Assembly (NCBI GenBank): GCA_030618065.1
Contig: JAUXEE010000002.1
Span: 1-24,290, forward strand
DNA from: Gemmatimonadota bacterium
GTDB taxonomy: Bacteria > Gemmatimonadota > Gemmatimonadetes > Longimicrobiales > Gaopeijiaceae
Direction: 5' to 3'
Length of the DNA stretch: 24,290 nt
A model generated the notes under the pieces. That model saw only the letters and a program-made list of their open reading frames with translations, was not told where the DNA came from and searched no databases. The translations under genes and the position numbers were made by a program. How positions within the stretch are numbered: the stretch's first letter is position 1; the number at the start of each line of letters is the position of its first letter. Below are positions 8,017 through 14,524 of the stretch, piece after piece.

Positions 8017-8040
8017 GGGCGGCCTCACGAGGGTCCGCCC
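8017..8040. other. Hairpin in divergent lipoprotein/regulator intergenic region
   Basis: GGGCGG (8017-8022) and CCGCCC (8035-8040) form a 6-bp inverted repeat around a 12-nt loop that itself holds CCT/AGG. It lies between the small lipoprotein (minus) and the AraC-type gene (plus), and could be an operator or a leader hairpin. A -10-like TATATC lies at 8060-8065, just before the preferred start at 8081. Confidence 0.35.
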
Positions 8041-8080
8041 ACTCATTTCCGGACCAGGGTATATCTTTTCCGAAGGTCTA

Positions 8081-8932
8081 ATGACTCTTCTGGTGGTTTT
8101 GGCGGGTGACCGACCCTTGGAGCTCCACTTGACGGAGCTTTTGGAGTCACAGCATTCCCTGGCTTTCAGTCATTCCTGGGGAGGGCTGAACCGGGTGATA
8201 CGGGAGCGACCTGCCACAGGGGCCATTGTGGCCCTGGAGGCTGTACCCTCCTATCCCTCTTCGGAGAGGGTTCTGGCCGGGCTCCGTGTCCGATTCCCCC
8301 ATCTTGGATTGGCCCTCCTTCTCCAGAAGCACAGGGACCCGTTCACTCTCTTTCGCCTGGGGAGAGCCGGGATTCGAAACCTCGTTCTGCTACGGGTGGA
8401 GGACTTGAGGCATGAGGTCGCCAGGACCGTGGCCCGAGCCGGGGAGGGGGGCGCCATATCCTTCGTGGTAGGGGCGTTGAGCCCCTACCTACCCCGCCGA
8501 GAGTTGAGAATGGCCTATCTGGCCATGGACTCGGTGCACCGTCGGTGGTCGGCTGAAGAGATGGCCGATGAGGTCGGTCTTACCCGACCGTATCTGAGCG
8601 AACGGTTGAAAGAGGTGGGGCTTCCCTCTCTGGGGCATTTCCTTTTGTGGACCAAGCTCTTCCATGCCGGACATTGGCTGGAGGAGCCTGGGCGGACGGG
8701 AGAGAGCGTGGGCAGGCAGCTGGAGTACTCCTCGGGAGCCGCATTCCGGAGAGCTCTCAAACTGTACACCGGGGCCACTCCCACAGAGGTCAGGGAGCGG
8801 GGAGGAATTCGCTTGATCTTTCGACGTTTCCTCAGTCGAAGCGGCCTTCCGGCGCCTAGGGAGGCTCTGCGCAAGTGGGACGCGCCGCGCCGCCCTCTCC
8901 GATCAGGCTTCTACGATCCCGATTCCGGGTAA
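8081..8932 (+). CDS. Pseudo-receiver / AraC-type transcription regulator
   Basis: A 283-residue protein from ATG 8081, which has GAAGG 5 nt upstream. An in-frame ATG at 8003 would add 26 residues that do not fit the fold and would cover a hairpin. Residues 1-120 have the beta/alpha rhythm of a response-regulator receiver (MTLLVVLAGDRPLELHLTELL..., FPHLGLALLLQKHRDPFTLFRLGRAGIRNLVLLRVEDL), but the phosphoacceptor strand reads GAIVALEAVP without Asp, so it is a pseudo-receiver. Residues about 145-242 are an AraC-type double helix-turn-helix: WSAEEMADEVGLTRPYLSERLKEVG, then ESVGRQLEYSSGAAFRRALKLYTGATPTEVRERG, with the family's 'FRRxxxxxxGxxPxxxR' ending. A 41-residue basic tail follows, part of which is encoded by the dispersed repeat. 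It is the obvious candidate regulator of the divergent HTLGSGN lipoprotein and perhaps of the TPR gene. Confidence 0.8.
   Translation: MTLLVVLAGDRPLELHLTELLESQHSLAFSHSWGGLNRVIRERPATGAIVALEAVPSYPSSERVLAGLRVRFPHLGLALLLQKHRDPFTLFRLGRAGIRNLVLLRVEDLRHEVARTVARAGEGGAISFVVGALSPYLPRRELRMAYLAMDSVHRRWSAEEMADEVGLTRPYLSERLKEVGLPSLGHFLLWTKLFHAGHWLEEPGRTGESVGRQLEYSSGAAFRRALKLYTGATPTEVRERGGIRLIFRRFLSRSGLPAPREALRKWDAPRRPLRSGFYDPDSG
8858..8890 (-). repeat. Copy A of dispersed 33-bp repeat
   Basis: On the minus strand this reads GCGCGGCGCGTCCCAC, then T, then TGCGCAGAGCCTCCCT. It matches 16037-16069 at 32 of 33 positions. Here it forms part of the C-terminal tail of the AraC-type regulator (REALRKWDAPRR on the plus strand). 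Confidence 0.85.
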
Positions 8933-8936
8933 GGGT

Positions 8937-8951
8937 GGCCTTCGGCCTTTT
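8937..8951 (+). terminator. Possible weak terminator after AraC-type gene
   Basis: GGCC-TTC-GGCC followed by TTTT lies 4 nt after the TAA of the regulator gene, in the 40-nt gap before the convergent dacB-like stop. The stem is short, so this is tentative. Confidence 0.35.
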
Positions 8952-8972
8952 GAGGATGACCGAGAAGGAGGG

Positions 8973-10568
8973 TCAGTCCGGAAAAGGACGGGTGAGGGAT
9001 GCCAGTCGGATGCCGAGCTGATCCTCCGCCCTCTTGGCCCGATACTCGGAGGCCACATCATTGGAGAGAAAACTGAAGAGGATTCTCTCTCCTGATCGGG
9101 TTCGGACCAGTCCTGAAAGGGCCGACACGCCGTCCATGGTCCCCGTCTTCGCCCTCAGGTTCCGGGCCGCTGGGCTCCTGTACATCCTCCGGAGCTCCCG
9201 CCGGACTCCGGCTTCAGGTAGGGTGCCCAGAAACTCCTCCCAGTAGGGGGACGAGGCCATGTATTCCATGGTCCGGACGAAGACCCCGGCCGAAGCCCTG
9301 TTCTCCTCGGAAAGGCCCGAGCCGTCCCGGACCTGAAGCTCCTCCGGGGGAACTCCCACCCTCTCGATCAGGAACTTCTCCACCGCTCGCGCACCTCCAG
9401 AGAAGGATCCTTCCCCCAAAACTGTCCGCCCCACGGTCTTCGCCACGGTTTCGGCGAGGAAGTTGTTGCTCTCTTTGTTGATGACCCAGAGAAGGTCGAG
9501 AAGGGGAGGAGATTCGTGAAAAGTAAGAATCCTGGGTGGGGCGACTCCATTCACTCCGGAGAAGGCGAAATCATGGGAGAGGCTGGAAGCGTCCGGGTCC
9601 CGGATCGTGACGACGGTTCCCGTCACCCTCACTCCCCGAGCTTCCAGAGCTCGTTTCAGTTGGAGTCCGGTGAAGTGGAGAGGATCCGGAACCGGCAGGC
9701 GTCTCCAGACGTCAGAGCCGCCGAGGGGAATCTCTCCTTCGATCCCGATGGGATCCTGGGGGGTCTCCCGGAGAAGCCAAACTCTGGGCCGGGTGCCTGC
9801 CGATACCGTTCGGGCCAGGTTGCTGACGGGAATGCCCGAAGCCTCGGGGATGGTGTAGATAGAGGGTTGGGCTCCCACCCAGCTTCCGGCCTCCACTCTG
9901 ACGGTCACCAGATTCTCGGCCAGGGAAAGGGCCGAGACTGGGGCGGCAAAGGCATCGTTGAGGTCGTCAGGATCCCATTCGGGGTGGAGGTCGGGGCCCA
10001 GGAAGAAGCTCCCATCCACCACCAGGTCGCCCCGAATCTCCCGGATTCCACTGTCCAGGACTCCGGCGGCGAGGGAGTCCATGGCGGCGGTTTCGGAAGG
10101 GAAAAACCGCTCGGATAGAGTGGGATCCCCTGTTCCATAGAGGATCAAATCTCCTTCGAGCACGCCTCCGCCCTGGGGTCCGTCCGCCAGGAGAAAGGTC
10201 CGGTACCGGAAATCCGGCCCCAGATAATAGAGGGCGGCCGCGGTGGACAGGAGCTTCATGTTCGAGGCAGGGACCATGAGCTGGTCAGGATTCATGGCCA
10301 GAAGGGTGTCACGCCGGTCCAGGGAGACGGCCAGGACTGCCCAACGACCTCGACGGTTTCCGGTGGAGGTGAGAATCGCCTCCAACTCCTGGCGTAGTTG
10401 CTGGATTTCGGGATGGAGCGGATCGGCCGGGGAGAGGGCAGGGTGGCCCTCCGGAGCCCCTCCTGCCCAAGCGGCCCCGCCCTGACTGTTCCCCTCCCTG
10501 TCCGGGAGAAGGGTGAGGGCGACGGCTAACAGCGTGGGGAGGAGGAGTCGGCTCTTTCCGGTATTCAT
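8973..10568 (-). CDS. dacB: D-alanyl-D-alanine carboxypeptidase/endopeptidase (PBP4, S13)
   Basis: A 531-residue exported enzyme with signal peptide LLLPTLLAVALTLLPDREG. The three active-site motifs of the S13 family are present: SxxK as S102-NM-K105 (VPASNMKLLS), SxN as S367-N-N369 (NKESNNFLAE) and KTG at 474-476 (LRAKTGTMDG). The large insertion between the first two motifs (about 125-330) is typical of PBP4, and the length fits the family. It trims D-Ala from, or cuts D-Ala-mDAP cross-links in, peptidoglycan in the periplasm. It starts at ATG 10568, with GGAG only 2 nt upstream. It lies 51 nt downstream of the PerR-like gene on the same strand, so co-transcription is possible though functionally unusual. 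A frequent family label is 'D-alanyl-D-alanine carboxypeptidase/D-alanyl-D-alanine-endopeptidase'. Confidence 0.92.
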   Translation of the reverse strand: MNTGKSRLLLPTLLAVALTLLPDREGNSQGGAAWAGGAPEGHPALSPADPLHPEIQQLRQELEAILTSTGNRRGRWAVLAVSLDRRDTLLAMNPDQLMVPASNMKLLSTAAALYYLGPDFRYRTFLLADGPQGGGVLEGDLILYGTGDPTLSERFFPSETAAMDSLAAGVLDSGIREIRGDLVVDGSFFLGPDLHPEWDPDDLNDAFAAPVSALSLAENLVTVRVEAGSWVGAQPSIYTIPEASGIPVSNLARTVSAGTRPRVWLLRETPQDPIGIEGEIPLGGSDVWRRLPVPDPLHFTGLQLKRALEARGVRVTGTVVTIRDPDASSLSHDFAFSGVNGVAPPRILTFHESPPLLDLLWVINKESNNFLAETVAKTVGRTVLGEGSFSGGARAVEKFLIERVGVPPEELQVRDGSGLSEENRASAGVFVRTMEYMASSPYWEEFLGTLPEAGVRRELRRMYRSPAARNLRAKTGTMDGVSALSGLVRTRSGERILFSFLSNDVASEYRAKRAEDQLGIRLASLTRPFPD

Positions 10569-10619
10569 GGCTCCGGGGGGATGTGTCTTGGGGAATCCGG
10601 GCCCGCCCCGATTCCGGGA

Positions 10620-11093
10620 TCAGTTCATCGGGCCCGCCGATTCGCTCATATGTTGGTGGGGACTGCAATTCGCGCAGAATCCCGTCAACTCCAAACGATA
10701 GCCTAGGACGGAGAATCCGTCCAACCCTCTGGTGAGGCTCTCGATCTCCTCCCCCAGCAGGAGGCCGGGGATATCCATGACCCGGCCGCAGGAGAGGCAT
10801 CGGGCATGGTGGTGGAGATCCATGCGGGCATCGTATCGGGCCGATCCGTCGCTGTAGGTCAGCTTGGCCGCCAACCCACAGTTGACCAAGGTTTCAAGGC
10901 TTTTATAGACCGTGGCCAGAGAAATGCCCGGGACCAGCCCTCGGACCTCCTGAAAGACTTCGTCAGCGTTCGGATGGCTGGTGGCGCCGGAGAGAAACCG
11001 GTAGACTGCGGCACGCTGCTCCGTGAATCGGTGGCCCGTCGCCTCCAGGGCCTCCCGGAGACGTGCGTCGGTGGCTTCAGGTGAGCTTTTCAT
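10620..11093 (-). CDS. perR: Fur-family regulator, PerR-like
   Basis: A 157-residue protein with the Fur-family winged helix (HRFTEQRAAVYRFL..., SLATVYKSLETLVNCGLAAKL) and C-terminal dimerisation/metal domain. The structural zinc site is CLSC (C99, C102) and CANC (C140, C143). Aligning to B. subtilis PerR from memory gives an offset of 3. The five regulatory-site ligands H37, D85, H91, H93 and D104 correspond to H40, D88, H94, H96 and D107. The Asp at the last position, where Fur proteins usually have Glu, favours a PerR-type peroxide sensor with Fe/Mn over Fur or Zur. It would repress genes by binding AT-rich dyads; a perfect palindrome TCAATATTGA lies 30 nt upstream and may be autoregulatory. 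It sits 51 nt upstream of dacB. No catalase or peroxiredoxin gene is nearby. Confidence 0.88.
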   Translation of the reverse strand: MKSSPEATDARLREALEATGHRFTEQRAAVYRFLSGATSHPNADEVFQEVRGLVPGISLATVYKSLETLVNCGLAAKLTYSDGSARYDARMDLHHHARCLSCGRVMDIPGLLLGEEIESLTRGLDGFSVLGYRLELTGFCANCSPHQHMSESAGPMN

Positions 11094-11123
11094 ACACGAA
11101 AAGTAGCTGGGGGTAGCTCCTTG

Positions 11124-11133
11124 TCAATATTGA
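11124..11133. promoter_or_regulatory. Candidate Fur/PerR-type operator
   Basis: A perfect 10-bp palindrome TCAATATTGA sits in a local AT-rich patch between the PerR-like gene (minus) and the 186-residue gene (plus). On the minus strand it overlaps a -35-like TTGACA (11127-11122). The position and base composition suit an autoregulatory site, but the dyad is shorter than a full PerR box. Confidence 0.4.
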
Positions 11134-11145
11134 TTCTTACTAGCC

Positions 11146-11706
11146 GTGATCCGTCCTGAGCCCCTCCTCACCCTCGAGCCCCTTTTGGAAGCGGTTCGAG
11201 AAGGGTTGGAGGGGGATGGGTGGGAGCTTTCCGGCCTTCAAAAGACCACGAGCTACGAGTTTGAAGGGCGTTGGGCTGGGGACTCCTCTCGGAGCGCCTA
11301 CCTTTTTTTCCATGCTGAGGGGGTGCCCGACTGGGTGAGTATCGATGTATTCCTGGACGAGACAAGCCGGGGTTTGAAGGGGAATCTGGCGTTGGTTGTC
11401 GATGGGCCCGAACTCTCCAGGGTGGGAGACCCGGCGGGGGTCCTATCCCATCTCGCCGGTGTGGCCCGGAGTGCCCTCCCGGTAGGGTATCGGACGCCCC
11501 TGACCCTTCGGTACCGCCTTCCAAGGCTCGGAGGGAACCCGGCCGAGTCGGACACGGAGTACCGATTCAAACTCTACATTCCCCCGAAAGCTCTTTCGGC
11601 AGGACATTCGGCTGTCACCGCCCTAGCTACCAGTACGGCCCGGGCCTTCAGGGAGATTCTCAACTCCCAGGAGTTGCGCCCCTTTCTGGCCCCTGAGGAG
11701 CCGTAG
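11146..11706 (+). CDS. Uncharacterised 186-residue protein
   Basis: The GTG start at 11146 is the first possible start after the AT-rich operator region; no ribosome site is visible, so a leaderless message is possible. The protein (EPLLTLEPLLEAVREGLEGDGWELSGLQKTTSYEFEGRW...) is soluble, with no signal peptide or membrane segment. It appears alpha/beta: an N-terminal helix, then strands TTSYEFEGRW, SAYLFFHA, WVSIDVFLDE, GNLALVVDG, TPLTLRYRLPRL and TEYRFKLYIP, and a final helix. I do not recognise the family. Codon use and GC resemble the neighbours. Its last 84 nt overlap the 3' end of the convergent P-type ATPase. It diverges from the PerR-like regulator and might share its operator. Confidence 0.6.
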   Translation: MIRPEPLLTLEPLLEAVREGLEGDGWELSGLQKTTSYEFEGRWAGDSSRSAYLFFHAEGVPDWVSIDVFLDETSRGLKGNLALVVDGPELSRVGDPAGVLSHLAGVARSALPVGYRTPLTLRYRLPRLGGNPAESDTEYRFKLYIPPKALSAGHSAVTALATSTARAFREILNSQELRPFLAPEEP

Positions 11707-13728
11707 TCCGTTGAAGATCACCAGGATGGTGCTGCCTTCGTGCGCCACGACCCCCGCCGGAAGGCTGATGGAACCCACGATGGCCAGGGCCACGAGAGTG
11801 AGAATGACCCCGGAGGAGAAGACCAGGTTCTGTATCACGACCCTTCTTGCCCGGAGGCTCAGCTCCCGGGCATAGGGGATTCCTCCCAGATCGTCGCCCA
11901 TCACCACCACATCGGCGGTTTCAAGGGCCACGTCCGTCCCGGCGGCTCCCAGAGCGATTCCCACGTCGGCGGTGGCCAGGGCCGGCGCGTCGTTGACCCC
12001 GTCGCCGATCATGGCGACCGGGCCGAACTCCCTCCGCAGCTCCTCCAATACCTGGGACTTCTCATCAGGCAGAAGCTTGGCGTGAACCCGATCCACCCCC
12101 ACCAGACCCGCAATGGCGTGGGCAGTCCGGGCATCGTCCCCGGTGATCATGACCACTTCCTCCACACCGGTCCTTCGCAAAGCCTCCAGGGTTTCCCGGG
12201 CCCCTGCCCTGGGTTGGTCGGCGATGACGAGGATACCCACGTGGGCACCGTCGGCAGCTACGAATATGGGGGAGGCCGCCTCCCTTCCTCCCCCTCCCGA
12301 CCAACGGAGGAGGAGGTCCGGGACGGGTCCGCCCACCCGGCCCTCTACCCACTCCCTTCGACCGATCACCAGAGAGATTCCTTCTACCGTTCCCTCGATC
12401 CCTCGGCCCGGAGAGGACTCGAAGCTACGGGGCTCGGGTACGGTGAGCCCCAGGGCTTCCACCGCGCGTAGGATAGCCTGGGCCACATGGTGCTCACTTC
12501 GGGACTCCAACCCGGCCACCAGGCGGAGGAAGTCTTCGTCCTCCAGCGAGAGCCCGGGACAGTGTCCCCGGGGGCCATCGGAAGGATCCATCACCGGACA
12601 CACCCTGGAGGGGAGTCGAGTCATGATGGCCGCGACTTCCGGGCTCACCAGGACCTCTTCCGGCTCTTCTCCTCTCAGGAGGTGAAAGAACCCGGCCACC
12701 TCCGGCCGCCCCTGGGTGAGAGTGCCGGTCTTGTCGAAGGCCGCCACTTTGATGCCGGCCAGGGCGTCCAGATGGGCACCCCCCTTGAAGAGGATCCCGT
12801 TTCTGGCTCCGTTCGAGACGGCGGAAAGGATGGTGGCTGGGATGGAGATGACCAGCGCGCAGGGGGAAGCCACCACCAGAAGGGTCATGGCGCGATAGAA
12901 AGCCTCGTCGAAGCCCCAGCCGAGTACCGCCATGGGGAAGACAACGGCCACGATCGCCCCGAAAATGACCACCCCCGCATAGGTGCTTTCCGTTTCCTCT
13001 ATCCAGCTTTGGGCCGGGGCCTGAGCTTCCCTGGCTTCCTCCACCATCCGTATGACCCGGGCCAGGGTGGTGTCCTCCGCCAGTTGGGTCACACGAATGT
13101 CCAGGGTCCCAGAACCGTTGAGGGTTCCGGCGAGTACTTCATCCCCCACTTTCTTTCGCAGGGGTACCGCCTCCCCCGTCAGCGTCGACTCGTCCACGGG
13201 CGATTCGCCGGCCGTCACTGTCCCGTCCAGGGGGATCCGGTCCCCGGGCCGAACCCTGATCACATCTCCCGGGGTCAGGGTTTCGATGCCGACCTCTGTC
13301 TCTCCGTCCGCATCCAGCTTCGCCGCCGATTCGGGCCGAAGCTCCATGAGGCCCTGAATGGACCTCCGAGTGTGCCCGAATGCGAACCTCTCCAGAGTGT
13401 TTCCCAGGGAGAAGAGGAAGAGAAGAATGGCGCCTTCCGCCCAGTGGCCCAGAAATGCGGCCCCTGCGGCCGCGATGACCATCAGGAGGTCGACTTCCAG
13501 CCTCGCCTTCCTCAGTGCCCTGAGGGCCTCCCAGGCGGCTTCCCACCCGCCTGCCAGGTAGGCCAGCCCATAGAAGATCAGGGAAGGGGAGGACAGCTCC
13601 CCGATGGCGCCGGCTCCCGCGCCCAAGATCCCAAAGAGGGCGCAAGCTCCGGTAGATAGCGCCAGGGACTGCCAGGGGGGAGCCCCGGCCTCATCACGGG
13701 GTCTAGACGATGATCTGGTGTCTTCCAC
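11623..13728 (-). CDS. Heavy-metal P1B-4-type ATPase
   Basis: A 701-residue integral membrane pump with a GTG start at 13728. Ordered motifs: STLTGE (actuator, about 181-186); SPC in the ion-conducting helix (288-290); DKTGTLT with phospho-Asp332; SEHH (411-414, the HP motif with His for Pro); MITGDD (527-532); GDGVND (575-580); and HEGST in the last membrane region (663-667). SPC combined with HEG(S/G)T marks the P1B-4 subgroup (Co/Fe/Zn exporters such as CoaT, CtpD and PfeT). There is no N-terminal heavy-metal-associated domain, usual for the subgroup. An unusual insertion of about 45 residues follows DKTGTLT (351-397) and contains a Cys pair. PfeT-type members are often under PerR control, and a PerR-like gene lies close by; iron export is therefore plausible but unproved. 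It overlaps the convergent 186-residue gene by 84 nt. Confidence 0.9.
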   Translation of the reverse strand: MEDTRSSSRPRDEAGAPPWQSLALSTGACALFGILGAGAGAIGELSSPSLIFYGLAYLAGGWEAAWEALRALRKARLEVDLLMVIAAAGAAFLGHWAEGAILLFLFSLGNTLERFAFGHTRRSIQGLMELRPESAAKLDADGETEVGIETLTPGDVIRVRPGDRIPLDGTVTAGESPVDESTLTGEAVPLRKKVGDEVLAGTLNGSGTLDIRVTQLAEDTTLARVIRMVEEAREAQAPAQSWIEETESTYAGVVIFGAIVAVVFPMAVLGWGFDEAFYRAMTLLVVASPCALVISIPATILSAVSNGARNGILFKGGAHLDALAGIKVAAFDKTGTLTQGRPEVAGFFHLLRGEEPEEVLVSPEVAAIMTRLPSRVCPVMDPSDGPRGHCPGLSLEDEDFLRLVAGLESRSEHHVAQAILRAVEALGLTVPEPRSFESSPGRGIEGTVEGISLVIGRREWVEGRVGGPVPDLLLRWSGGGGREAASPIFVAADGAHVGILVIADQPRAGARETLEALRRTGVEEVVMITGDDARTAHAIAGLVGVDRVHAKLLPDEKSQVLEELRREFGPVAMIGDGVNDAPALATADVGIALGAAGTDVALETADVVVMGDDLGGIPYARELSLRARRVVIQNLVFSSGVILTLVALAIVGSISLPAGVVAHEGSTILVIFNGLRLLRGQKGAQLLGVENLPEGPGRTGS

Positions 13729-13754
13729 GAGGCTCTGCGGTTGTATGTCATCCA

Positions 13755-13769
13755 GGGGAGTAACTCCCC
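13755..13769. promoter_or_regulatory. GC-rich dyad upstream of the metal ATPase
   Basis: A perfect inverted repeat GGGGAGT-A-ACTCCCC lies 26 nt upstream of the ATPase start. It could be an operator for a metal-sensing repressor or activator, or a hairpin in the leader. Confidence 0.45.
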
Positions 13770-13800
13770 CAGGGTCAGGCAGGGATGTTATCCTTTATGT

Positions 13801-13825
13801 AGACCTCTTTAATAAAGACCTCTTT
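13801..13825. promoter_or_regulatory. Direct repeats and palindrome in divergent promoter region
   Basis: AGACCTCTTT occurs twice (13801-13810 and 13816-13825), 15 nt apart start to start. A 13-bp palindrome TCTTTA-A-TAAAGA spans 13806-13818. TTTAAT (13808-13813) could be a plus-strand -10, and TTGACC on the minus strand (13835-13830) could be the ATPase -35. The AT-rich patch stands out from its surroundings and lies between the metal ATPase and the small protein at 13884. Confidence 0.5.
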
Positions 13826-13883
13826 CGCCGGTCAAGGAAGCTCTGTCCCACAAGGGCTGAGCATTCTTTAAGGAGTTCAGTTC

Positions 13884-14315
13884 ATGCATGACGTTCTCAG
13901 AACTCGCCTTCTTCGGAAGCTCGAGAGCCTTCCTGAGGATCAGGTCTATCAGATCCTGGATTATATCGAGTTCCTCGAGTCCAAGTATGCTCCTGACCTT
14001 TCTTCGGAGACCACCGGCCTCCAGAGTTTCGCCGAAAAGATGGAGGATCAGCTCCGCCGGCGAACCGTGAGCCCGGCCAGTCTTCGTGAGGCATTTCAGC
14101 TCATCTCCGCTGCCGATAAAGTCCTCTCGAACGTTGCGAACATGGGAAGGGAGCTCCTCGGGGAGATAAACGGCTCGGCGGGAGGGAAGGGGAGCAAGCC
14201 CGGGCCCACACCGCCGTCGAAAAGTGGCGGTGAGTCCGGGGGCGGCCAGGGCGAAAAGGGGAGTGACGGTGGGGGTTCGACATCGCCGGAGGGGGGAAAC
14301 TCACCGTCTGGCTGA
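13884..14315 (+). CDS. Small protein: helical head and Gly/Ser-rich tail
   Basis: A 143-residue protein starting at ATG 13884, 8 nt after AAGGAG. Residues about 1-40 (LRTRLLRKLESLPEDQVYQILDYIEFLESKYAPD) resemble the DUF2281-like 'LPE.....vLdyieFL' helix found in small antitoxin-like or regulatory proteins, although no toxin gene is next to it. Residues about 45-97 are helical (FAEKMEDQLRRRTVSPASLREAFQLISAADKVLSNVANMGRELLG). The last 45 residues are a disordered tail of Gly, Ser, Pro and Lys/Glu (GGKGSKPGPTPPSKSGGESGGG...). No signal peptide or membrane segment is present. It lies between the metal ATPase and guaB, about 210 nt upstream of guaB, which has its own promoter. Function unknown. 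A protein or nucleic-acid tether is conceivable. Confidence 0.65.
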   Translation: MHDVLRTRLLRKLESLPEDQVYQILDYIEFLESKYAPDLSSETTGLQSFAEKMEDQLRRRTVSPASLREAFQLISAADKVLSNVANMGRELLGEINGSAGGKGSKPGPTPPSKSGGESGGGQGEKGSDGGGSTSPEGGNSPSG

Positions 14316-14358
14316 CCGGATCCTCGCGTGGCCACAGTGTCGAACGATCGGCCTCGGG

Positions 14359-14388
14359 TTGACACCGTTCCGACGCCCTGAATATCAT
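14359..14388 (+). promoter_or_regulatory. Sigma70-type promoter of guaB
   Basis: TTGACA (14359-14364), an 18-nt spacer and TATCAT (14383-14388, 5 of 6 to consensus) form the best promoter in the window. Transcription would begin near 14395, leaving a leader of about 130 nt before the guaB ATG. Confidence 0.65.
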
Positions 14389-14428
14389 GGCCCATGAAAC
14401 GGCAAGAGAAGCGTGTCCCAGGCTCTCC

Positions 14429-14505
14429 GCCCGCTCGTCGTGGCACTCCGGAAGAGTGCCGGGTGACAGCGGGCGCTCGCTTTAGAAGGCTGAGGGCAAC
14501 CCTCA
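14429..14505 (+). ncRNA. Structured 5' leader of guaB
   Basis: An outer stem GCCCGCT (14429-14435) pairs with AGCGGGC (14468-14474). It encloses an inner stem GGCACTC (14442-14448) / GAGTGCC (14454-14460) with a CGGAA loop. A second hairpin TGAGGG-CAA-CCCTCA (14491-14505) ends 7 nt before the GGGAGGAG ribosome site. I recognise no known riboswitch class. It may be a cis-acting RNA regulating guaB. Confidence 0.5.
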
Positions 14506-14524
14506 TACAGGTGGGAGGAGCACC

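Noticed and set aside
8515..8874. 119-residue minus-strand frame starting MRRASLGAG within the dispersed repeat
   Set aside because: It lies antisense to the AraC helix-turn-helix, which is clearly coding. The shared HLRRASL reading is explained by the repeat DNA, not by a gene.
12487..13659. 390-residue plus-strand open frame over the metal ATPase
   Set aside because: Antisense shadow of a gene with every P-type ATPase motif; composition is typical of a high-GC shadow frame.
13884..14315. Antitoxin of a toxin-antitoxin pair
   Set aside because: The head resembles DUF2281-type helices, but no toxin-like gene is adjacent. The following gene is guaB with its own promoter.
14442..14474. CCGGAA-containing hairpin as a possible SRP RNA
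   Set aside because: The GGAA resembles the SRP RNA loop, but the conserved internal-loop bases around it (AGGUCCGGAAGGAAGCAGC-type) are missing and the stem is perfectly paired.
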